From Capsulimonas sp. (GTDB lineage Bacteria; Armatimonadota; Armatimonadia; Armatimonadales; Capsulimonadaceae): DNA of 7,673 nucleotides. Under the pieces are notes generated by a model, which was given only the letters and a program-made list of their open reading frames with translations, was not told the origin of the DNA and did no database searches. Position 1 is the first letter of the stretch. Every line of letters begins with the position of its first letter. The stretch lies in assembly GCA_025963815.1 (NCBI GenBank), contig JAOQAA010000345.1:1-7673 (forward strand), read 5' to 3'. A program made the position numbers and the translations under genes. This document shows positions 1 through 5,299 of this stretch, one piece after another.

Positions 1-32
1 ATTTCAAGCTTCGTTATGACTGCTTGTTCGCG

Positions 33-374
33 TCATAATACCGCGTCGCCGGTTTCGCCGGTACGAATGCGCTCCGCCCCGGCAATCGGGATCACGAAAA
101 TCTTGCCGTCGCCCTCTTCGCCGGTCCGCGCATTCTCCAAGATGACCTCAATCGCAAGGTCCACGTCCTCGTCGCGCACCACCATCTCCAGCTTCACTTT
201 CGGCGGCAGATAGATTACGTATTCTCCGCCGCGAAAATGCGGCGAGCGGTCCCCTGTCGGACGCCCGGCTCCACGGACATCACTGGCCGTCATTCCAGCA
301 ATCCCGGCGTCGGCAAGCGCCGCCTTGACGATCTCCAAACGGATCGGCCGAATAATCGCTTCAATTTTTTTCAC
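33..374 (-). CDS. PII family nitrogen regulatory protein (GlnB/GlnK type), atypical T-loop
   Basis: This 113-residue protein has the usual PII length and the family start (MKKIEAIIRP). PII trimers bind ATP/ADP and 2-oxoglutarate and control partners such as glutamine synthetase adenylyltransferase, NtrB or AmtB through the T-loop. The B-loop (residues 84-93, TGEEGDGKIF) and the C-loop arginines (RIRTGE, 102-107) are intact, and K59 matches the conserved K58, so nucleotide binding looks retained. The T-loop is odd. It is one residue longer than in E. coli GlnB. Gln39, which helps hold 2-oxoglutarate and Mg-ATP, is Pro. The uridylylation region reads FRGGEY instead of YRGAEY, although the modifiable Tyr (Y52) remains. 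The start is GTG at 372-374, supported by an AGAAGGA Shine-Dalgarno sequence 8 bases upstream. The usual partner amt or glnA is not visible, and only 32 bases remain downstream. Family assignment is very secure; whether it is GlnB or GlnK is not decidable. Confidence 0.95.
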   Translation of the reverse strand: MKKIEAIIRPIRLEIVKAALADAGIAGMTASDVRGAGRPTGDRSPHFRGGEYVIYLPPKVKLEMVVRDEDVDLAIEVILENARTGEEGDGKIFVIPIAGAERIRTGETGDAVL

Positions 375-382
375 GATCGATT

Positions 383-389
383 TCCTTCT
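383..389 (-). promoter_or_regulatory. Ribosome binding site of the PII gene
   Basis: On the minus strand the sequence AGAAGGA sits 8 bases before the GTG codon at 374. It supports GTG as the true start, and the resulting N-terminus is the canonical PII one. Confidence 0.75.
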
Positions 390-420
390 CGTTTCACGCT
401 TTTAACAAGTACGCGTTAAG

Positions 421-449
421 TTTAGAACAAAGGTTCCCCATGGTACAAT
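421..449 (+). promoter_or_regulatory. Possible promoter reading towards the VanW gene
   Basis: A TACAAT hexamer (444-449, one mismatch to TATAAT) lies 17 bases after TTTAGA (421-426, four of six matches to TTGACA). If used, transcription would start near 456 and the whole 464-625 palindrome would be in the 5' leader of the VanW mRNA. The -35 box is weak, so this is tentative. I see no convincing promoter between the palindrome and the VanW start codon, and no strong promoter for the PII gene on the other strand. Confidence 0.3.
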
Positions 450-463
450 AGTCTCTAACTCAT

Positions 464-625
464 GTTACGCACGATGCGCCCGGCGACTGAAGTCGCGGCT
501 AAAAGTGCACGATGTCCACCTGCGTGGACTCCAGAAACCTTGCGGTCACGTTTCTGGAGTGCCCGGAGGGGCACATCGTGCACTTCTAGTGCGCGATTTT
601 AATCGCCGGCTATCCGATGCGTAAC
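464..625. repeat. 162-base imperfect palindrome with two nested four-way junctions
   Basis: The arms 464-538 and 550-625 are inverted copies around an 11-base loop. Pairing from the outside in: 464-471 with 618-625 (8 bp); 480-482 with 607-609; 498-513 with 575-590 (one mismatch, one G-T wobble); and 530-538 with 550-558 (9 bp). Four side hairpins branch from the arms: 483-496, 593-606, 514-529 and 559-574, each with 6-bp arms. The inner junction has no unpaired bases: helices 514-529, 530-558 and 559-574 abut exactly and are closed by T513-A575. The side hairpins differ in sequence between left and right but stay self-complementary. This is either a REP/MITE-type dispersed element or a structured RNA. 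It occupies most of the divergent gap between the PII and VanW genes. Confidence 0.85.
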
Positions 626-689
626 GATAATCTCTAAATCACAAGTCTTGGACTTTTCGGGCTCAACGCCACTACTGGAGAAACTACAT

Positions 690-1979
690 ATGCATCGCCT
701 GAACCGATGCCTGACTATCGCCGCGGCGATCGCGGTTGCCGCAATCACCGACCCGCTCGTCACGGCAAACGCACAGCAGCCACTCTTCCCGCCGCTCTCC
801 CAGCAATCGGAAACCTCGCCCAGCACAGCGTCGACGACGCACGCCGCGACGCCGCGCAAGCGAAAGCATAAGCGGCGCGTCGTCCGCCGCACCGCGCGAA
901 CGACGCCCAAGGCGCCGCCGGTCCAGGTCCTGACGCCCACCGATCCGAATGATCGACTTTCCACGCGTCTTCGCCTTGGCGACGGCGTCCGGATGTGGAG
1001 GCCCAGCCGCAAGCAAATCGGCGTTTCCTATGCTCCGGGCGGCTCCGACGCCAGCACCCCCGGCTCCTTTAAGTTCATCGTCGACCGCGCCAAGCTGAGC
1101 AAGTACCTCATGGGAACAGCGCCTTATATCAAGCGCTCACCCGTGAATGCGAAAGCCGTCGTCGATACGGCGCAGGCCACGGATGTGGATGCACAGCAAG
1201 TTCCGGCAAAGATCATACCTGAAATCAACGGCGCCGCGCTCGACTTGAAGGCCGCCACGGATCTGGTCGCCCGCTCCATCGAAGGCGACCCCGCGACGGT
1301 CCATGTTGTGCTGCCGGTCGTCGTGAAGCCTGCGCACATCACCGCATCGCAGCTTGCGGGAATCAACGCCCGTATCGGTTATTTCGTCACCAAGTTCAAT
1401 CCGGGCGATGTCGGCCGCACCCAGACAGTCCGCCGCGCAATCGACATCATCGACGGCGCCGTCGTGCCGCCGCAAGGCGTATTCTCGATCAACGGCACAG
1501 TTGGTGAGCGCACTGCGGAGCGCGGCTTCGGCAAGGGCCATGTCTTCATCAACGGTAAAATGGAAGTGCAGCAGGGCGGCGGCATGTGCCAGGTCGCCAC
1601 GACGCTGTTCAACGCCGCGATGCTCGCCAACCTGAAAATCGTCGAGCGCCGCCAGCATGTCCGCACCATTCCCTACGCCGATCCGGGCCGCGACGCCACG
1701 GTGTACTGGGGACAGAAAGATTTCAAATTCCAAAATCTTTCGGACGCGCCCGTATACGTTTCCTATAAGACGACCCGCAGCCGCGCCGTTGTATCGCTCT
1801 TCGGCAAAGCCGTTCCGGGACGCAATGTGAAGCTGGTCAGCCACTATCGCAAACTCGGCGACCGCCACTACACTGGCGTCTTCTACCGCGTCGTCACCAA
1901 CCCCGACGGCACGGTCATCAAAGACAAGCCGTACTACAGTAACTACAAATGGACGCCGGCGCTCGACTATAGCCGGTAA
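690..1979 (+). CDS. Secreted VanW-domain protein
   Basis: This 429-residue protein has an N-terminal signal peptide (residues 1-28: Arg near the start, hydrophobic AAAIAVAAI, likely cleavage after ANA). A Ser/Thr/Pro linker follows, then a very basic stretch (RKRKHKRRVVRR, 56-67) that could bind anionic cell-wall polymers. Residues about 125-225 resemble the putative peptidoglycan-binding region that often precedes VanW domains. The VanW domain is about 227-372, with the signature GGGMCQVATTLFNA (296-309) including a conserved Cys300. VanW was first seen in vancomycin-resistance clusters, but its biochemical role is unknown and no other van gene is here, so resistance should not be inferred. 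The start is ATG 690 because GGAG (677-680) lies 9 bases before it and the signal peptide begins there; a TTG at 648 would add 14 unlikely residues. The gene ends 21 bases before an intrinsic terminator, so it looks monocistronic. Confidence 0.9.
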   Translation: MHRLNRCLTIAAAIAVAAITDPLVTANAQQPLFPPLSQQSETSPSTASTTHAATPRKRKHKRRVVRRTARTTPKAPPVQVLTPTDPNDRLSTRLRLGDGVRMWRPSRKQIGVSYAPGGSDASTPGSFKFIVDRAKLSKYLMGTAPYIKRSPVNAKAVVDTAQATDVDAQQVPAKIIPEINGAALDLKAATDLVARSIEGDPATVHVVLPVVVKPAHITASQLAGINARIGYFVTKFNPGDVGRTQTVRRAIDIIDGAVVPPQGVFSINGTVGERTAERGFGKGHVFINGKMEVQQGGGMCQVATTLFNAAMLANLKIVERRQHVRTIPYADPGRDATVYWGQKDFKFQNLSDAPVYVSYKTTRSRAVVSLFGKAVPGRNVKLVSHYRKLGDRHYTGVFYRVVTNPDGTVIKDKPYYSNYKWTPALDYSR

Positions 1980-2000
1980 TCCCAATCTTCACACAAATCC

Positions 2001-2031
2001 AAGACTCCGCTCTTCAGAGCGGGGTCTTTTT
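2001..2031 (+). terminator. Intrinsic terminator after the VanW gene
   Basis: A 13-bp stem (2001-2013 with 2016-2028, one T-G wobble, two-base apex that would open to a tetraloop in RNA) is followed by T residues through 2031. It is placed 21 bases after the VanW stop codon and 25 bases before the next start, so it separates the VanW and peptidase transcripts. Confidence 0.85.
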
Positions 2032-2055
2032 CTCGACACTAATGGAGCCCATTCT

Positions 2056-3828
2056 ATGTCTGCACCCGAGTCCGTACTCCCACGCTGGGACATGACGCCC
2101 TTCTATCCCAGCCTGGACAGCCCCGAGTTCGCCGCCGCCTACGCGCAGATGGAGCGAATGATTCAGGAAATGACCGCGTTCGTGGACACTCTGGATTCTC
2201 TGGAAACGAATGACGGCCTGCGGGAGCTGATCGCGCGGCAAAGCGCGTTCGCGGAAGTCGGCGGTGTGGTGGGATCGTATGTCGGCTGTATTGTCGAAGC
2301 CGACACGCGCGACACGGCGGCGGCGGCGCGAATGAGCCAGATCGATCTGCTCTTCGCCACGACATCGCAGCAGCAAGCGCGCATCACAGCCTGGATCGGG
2401 ACACGGGACATTGAGCCGTTTCTGGCCGAGTCCGAGGCGAACGCCCAGTATTCCTACATGCTGCGAAAGCGGAAAACACAGGCGCTCCACCAGATGTCGC
2501 CCGCCGAGGAGAACCTGGCGTCCGAACTCGGCCTGACTGGCGCATCCGCCTGGGGCAAGCTGCGTGGCGACGTCGAATCGCAAATGCTTGTCCCAATCGT
2601 CCTGAACGGCGAAGCCAAGCAGATCCCGATGAGCGCGATCCGCAATTTGGTCACCGACGCGGACCGCGAAGTTCGCCGCACGGCTTACGAAGCCGAACTG
2701 GCCGGATGGAAGACCGTCGAAACGCCGATCGCCGCCGCGCTCAACAGCATCAAAGGCCAGGTCAACACACTCACAAAGCGCCGCCATTGGGACAGCCCGC
2801 TCGCGCAGAGCGTTTTCCAGAATCAGATCGACCAGGAAACGCTGGACGCCATGATTGGCGCCGCGCGTGAGTCCATGCCGCACTTCCGGCGCTATCTGGG
2901 CGCCAAGGCGCGCGCCCTCGGGATTGAAAAGCTCGCGTTCTATGACATCTTCGCGCCCCTGCCCGGTGAAAGCCGCGTGTGGGAATGGGACGACGCCACG
3001 AAGTTCGTTGCGGAGCAGTTCCACGGCTACTCGGCGCGCATGGGCGAGTTCGCCGAACGCTCCTTCCGCGAAAACTGGACCGACGCCGGACCGCGTGAAG
3101 GCAAAGTCGGCGGCGCGTTCTGCGCGGGCGTGCGCGGCGACGAATCGCGCATCCTGATGAACTACCAGCCCGCCTTCAACAACGTCAGCACACTCGCCCA
3201 CGAGCTCGGTCACGGATACCACAACCTCTGTATGTCAAAGATGCCGATCCTGCTGCAAAGCTCGCCGTCCACGCTCGCCGAAACCGCCAGCATCTTCTGC
3301 GAGACCGTCATCCGCCAGGCCGGAGTAAAAGCCGGCTCGCCCGCCGACAAATTGGCGATCCTGGAAGCATCCCTGCAAGGCGCCACCCAGATCGTCGTGG
3401 ATATCACCAGCCGCTACTTGTTCGAGCAAAGCGTCTTCGATGCGCGCGTGAGCCGCGAGCTCTCCGTCGACGAGATCAAAGCGGCGATGCTTCAAGCCCA
3501 GGACGACACCTACGGCGACGCCCTGCTCCCTGAAGCCCGCCACCCGTACATGTGGGCCGCGAAGCCGCACTACTACAGCACCGGTTCGTTTTACAACTAC
3601 CCATACATGTTCGGCATGCTCTTCGCCCTCGGCCTCTACGCCCGCTACGAGCAGGATCCGGACGGCTTCAAATCGATGTACGACGATCTCCTCGCCTCCA
3701 CCGGCATGGCCGACGCCGCCACCCTCGCGTCCCGGTTCGGCATCGACACGCGCAGCCCAGAGTTCTGGCGAGCGAGCATTGGGACGATCGTGAAGGATAT
3801 TGATACGTTTGAGGGGATTGTGGGGTAA
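2056..3828 (+). CDS. M3 family oligoendopeptidase (PepF-like zinc metallopeptidase)
   Basis: This 590-residue protein has the usual length for M3B oligoendopeptidase F-type enzymes, which hydrolyse short peptides in the cytoplasm. The N-terminus (RWDMTPFYPSLDSPEF) is the family opening. The zinc motif HELGH is at 382-386 with E383 as catalytic base, and the third zinc ligand is E409 in LAETAS. The C-terminal substrate-binding motif is present as H505 with Y506/Y507, then FYNYPYMFG (512-520). There is no signal peptide or membrane segment. All key residues are intact, so the enzyme should be active. The start ATG has GGAG (2044-2047) 8 bases upstream. Only 24 bases separate the upstream terminator from this start, so its promoter is unclear; it may rely on terminator read-through or overlap the end of the VanW gene. 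The stop codon TAA lies at the very edge of the long inverted repeat that follows. PepF and the related M3B carboxypeptidase-like oligoendopeptidases cannot be separated here. Confidence 0.93.
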   Translation: MSAPESVLPRWDMTPFYPSLDSPEFAAAYAQMERMIQEMTAFVDTLDSLETNDGLRELIARQSAFAEVGGVVGSYVGCIVEADTRDTAAAARMSQIDLLFATTSQQQARITAWIGTRDIEPFLAESEANAQYSYMLRKRKTQALHQMSPAEENLASELGLTGASAWGKLRGDVESQMLVPIVLNGEAKQIPMSAIRNLVTDADREVRRTAYEAELAGWKTVETPIAAALNSIKGQVNTLTKRRHWDSPLAQSVFQNQIDQETLDAMIGAARESMPHFRRYLGAKARALGIEKLAFYDIFAPLPGESRVWEWDDATKFVAEQFHGYSARMGEFAERSFRENWTDAGPREGKVGGAFCAGVRGDESRILMNYQPAFNNVSTLAHELGHGYHNLCMSKMPILLQSSPSTLAETASIFCETVIRQAGVKAGSPADKLAILEASLQGATQIVVDITSRYLFEQSVFDARVSRELSVDEIKAAMLQAQDDTYGDALLPEARHPYMWAAKPHYYSTGSFYNYPYMFGMLFALGLYARYEQDPDGFKSMYDDLLASTGMADAATLASRFGIDTRSPEFWRASIGTIVKDIDTFEGIVG

Positions 3829-4095
3829 TCCCTATTCCCCCACTCGCTTAGGCTCGCCTCCCCCTTTTTTCCAACAAGCTGCAGCGCAGGGGAAAAGGGG
3901 AGCAAATAATTACAGCCCATTCACTCTTGATTGTGTCAAGAATGAATGGGCTGTAATTATTTATCTGCTGAGTTTTGTCTTCTCAGCAACTTGTCGAGCG
4001 AGCAAGGATAGTAGTTATCAGCACCCATTTTACCCCGCGAAGCGGCTTGTTGGAAAAAAGGGGAAAACGCGCTAAAGCGCGGGAAAATAGGGATT
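3827..4095. repeat. 269-base nested inverted repeat filling the convergent gap
   Basis: The arms are about 3827-3903 and 4021-4095. Exactly paired blocks are AATCCCTATT (3827-3836) with 4086-4095, and a 19-bp block 3861-3879 (CCCCTTTTTTCCAACAAGC) with 4045-4063. Between and inside these blocks the arms diverge but contain their own small hairpins, for example 4068-4081 (CGCGCT-AA-AGCGCG), CCGC-GAA-GCGG at 4035-4045, and GCTGCAGC around 3878-3885. The centre holds a long perfect hairpin (3904-3962) and a smaller one (3966-3988, 7-bp stem). The element begins within the peptidase stop codon and ends two bases before the glycosyltransferase stop codon. It encodes no credible protein. It may be a MITE/REP-like mobile repeat that now serves as a two-way terminator. 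Confidence 0.8.
3904..3962. terminator. Strong central hairpin, probable bidirectional terminator
   Basis: Bases 3904-3923 pair perfectly with 3943-3962 (20 bp). After one mismatch the stem continues with TCTTGA (3925-3930) and TCAAGA (3936-3941) around a 5-base loop. The outermost pairs are A/T-rich, so each strand has a short T-rich run at the 3' foot of the stem, but neither has a long T-tract. Its place between converging genes suggests transcription termination or RNA 3'-end protection. Confidence 0.5.
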
Positions 4096-4097
4096 CC

Positions 4098-4862
4098 CTA
4101 CTTCTTCTTACGTATTCGCGGCGGGCGCCCGAACAATTCGTACGAGATGCGAAATCGCAGCATCTGCCAGTACATGATCATGCGCGACCCTGCCCCGCGA
4201 ATCCATCCCAGCTTTTCTTCCTTCATAGGATGCGTCACGCCGCGCAGGATCACGTCCTTGCGGATCATGTCATGGTGGCGCACGTAATAGGTGATTGCCA
4301 ACTCGATGCCGTAGCCGACGTTTTCGAGATTGGGAATTTGCAGGAAGACTTCACGAAGAATGGCGCGCTGGCCGGTGATGCCAGGGCTAAAGTATTGGGC
4401 GATATCGGTCGCCCAGCGGCCGCCCTGGAAGATGCCCATGGACATGGTGGATTCGCCCGTGAGAATAGGCTGGAGGATATCATGGACGTGCTGCGGGGTC
4501 AGGCCAATGAGATCGGCGTCGAAGAAGAGCAGAACGTCGGCGTCGGTTTTCAAAGCGCCGGTGCGCATGGCGCCGCCCTTGCCTTTATTGGTGGGAAGCT
4601 GAATGGCCTGTACGCCTGGGATAGCGGAGGCGGCTTCGTACGTTTTATCCGTGGAGCCGTCGGAGACAACGATGATCTCCGTAACTTCCGGCGATGCGGT
4701 CAGCGTTTTCAAAACGGCGCCGATGCGATGCTCTTCGTTGAATGCGGGAATGACTGCGGCGACTTTCAAATAGGCCTTCCGTGATCGAGCCGCGTCTGCC
4801 GGGCAGGCGGAGGCGTCAAATTTGTGCTCGGCGCGCAGCTTGGGCGGCAGGCTAAGGCGCAT
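4098..4862 (-). CDS. Family 2-like GT-A glycosyltransferase
   Basis: This 254-residue protein has a clear GT-A fold. VAAVIPAFNEE (34-44) is the nucleotide-binding strand and SDGSTDKT (67-74) is the uridine-side motif. KGKGGAMRTG (93-102) follows, then the metal-binding FFDADLIG (113-120; D115 and D117). GITGQRAI (161-168) and GYGIE (183-187) match acceptor-side motifs of dolichyl-phosphate-mannose/glucosyl-phosphoglycerate synthase-like enzymes. It would transfer a sugar from a nucleotide-sugar to a lipid or small acceptor at the inner membrane face. There is no transmembrane segment; the C-terminus is strongly basic (RIRKKK), fitting peripheral membrane binding. I prefer ATG at 4862 because of an AGGGGAG ribosome site 5 bases upstream. 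An in-frame ATG at 4889 would add nine residues and has a weaker site. It overlaps the upstream gene by 11 bases, so translation is probably coupled. Donor and acceptor are unknown. Confidence 0.88.
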   Translation of the reverse strand: MRLSLPPKLRAEHKFDASACPADAARSRKAYLKVAAVIPAFNEEHRIGAVLKTLTASPEVTEIIVVSDGSTDKTYEAASAIPGVQAIQLPTNKGKGGAMRTGALKTDADVLLFFDADLIGLTPQHVHDILQPILTGESTMSMGIFQGGRWATDIAQYFSPGITGQRAILREVFLQIPNLENVGYGIELAITYYVRHHDMIRKDVILRGVTHPMKEEKLGWIRGAGSRMIMYWQMLRFRISYELFGRPPRIRKKK

Positions 4863-5283
4863 GGCGACTCCCCTGGGCTCCGGCGCCATCGATGCCTTGA
4901 TGCGCCTTTTGCAATAGCGCGGACGCCTCGTCCTGCGCCGATTTCAGCTGCGCCTGTAGGCGCTTTACCTGTCCCTGCGTGCGCAGCGCGGGCTCGGTAA
5001 TCGCCTTTTGTGCGGCGTCGGCGCTCAGAGACAGCTCGCGCTGTGCGGTTTCCATGTCTCCGCGCTGCGCGGCGGCGCGCGCTTTAGCCGCGTGCCGCTG
5101 GGCGCGGTCTAACCAATCGTTCGGGATCGTCCCCGCAACATCGGAGGAATGGCGACGACTCGCATGCAATTCGGCCTGCAAGCGCGCCACCTGCGCCTGT
5201 GTTTGGCGGAGCTGCCACGAATTGTAGCAGAACCCGCCGATCATCAGAACCATCAATATCCGTGTCAAAAATCGTCGAATCAT
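4852..5283 (-). CDS. Small membrane-anchored coiled-coil protein of unknown function
   Basis: I do not recognise this 143-residue protein. It starts with a basic segment (MIRRFLTR), then one hydrophobic helix (about residues 5-22, LTRILMVLMIGGFCYNSW). This suggests a single-pass protein with the rest outside the membrane, or an uncleaved signal anchor. Residues 23-43 (repeated Q/A/L with RLQAEL) and 101-127 (VKRLQAQLKSAQDEASALLQ) have coiled-coil character. The middle (about 58-96) is alanine-rich and helical and resembles one TPR-like helix pair (AAQRGDMETAQREL). It lies 16 bases after the GNAT_6-like gene and overlaps the glycosyltransferase gene, so it is the middle gene of a tight operon. 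A role as scaffold or membrane tether for the two enzymes is inference. The ribosome site is weak, which fits translational coupling. Confidence 0.72.
   Translation of the reverse strand: MIRRFLTRILMVLMIGGFCYNSWQLRQTQAQVARLQAELHASRRHSSDVAGTIPNDWLDRAQRHAAKARAAAQRGDMETAQRELSLSADAAQKAITEPALRTQGQVKRLQAQLKSAQDEASALLQKAHQGIDGAGAQGSRHAP
4868..4874 (-). promoter_or_regulatory. Ribosome binding site that favours ATG 4862 for the glycosyltransferase
   Basis: AGGGGAG on the minus strand lies 5 bases before the ATG at 4862, inside the end of the upstream coding region. The alternative ATG at 4889 has only a poor AAGGC-like site close to it. Confidence 0.6.
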
Positions 5284-5299
5284 CGAAAACCGGGCCTGC

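Noticed and set aside
464..625. tRNA or other standard RNA gene, because of the cloverleaf-like fold
   Set aside because: No anticodon-loop, T-loop (TTCGA-type) or CCA features and wrong stem lengths. The symmetry is that of an inverted repeat.
464..625. CRISPR array, because of repeated short motifs
   Set aside because: The repeats are inverted rather than direct, there are no regular unique spacers, and no cas genes are present.
690..1979. Vancomycin-resistance locus
   Set aside because: Only a VanW-domain protein is present. No vanH, vanA/B-type ligase, vanX or two-component regulator is seen, and VanW domains are common outside resistance clusters.
1137..1985. 282-residue minus-strand open frame opposite the VanW gene
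   Set aside because: It mirrors the VanW coding sequence and shows no domain or start signal. The terminator at 2001-2031 serves the plus-strand gene.
2014..3222. 402-residue open frame on the minus strand opposite the M3 peptidase
   Set aside because: It is antisense to a fully conserved peptidase with intact motifs, has no recognisable motif or ribosome site, and is typical of shadow frames in G+C-rich DNA.
3827..4095. Insertion sequence
   Set aside because: The inverted repeats enclose no transposase or any other plausible coding sequence, so at most it could be a non-autonomous element.
3975..4784. 269-residue plus-strand open frame starting in the convergent-gap repeat and running antisense to the glycosyltransferase
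   Set aside because: It translates repeat sequence and then the complement of a conserved glycosyltransferase, with no ribosome site or domain.
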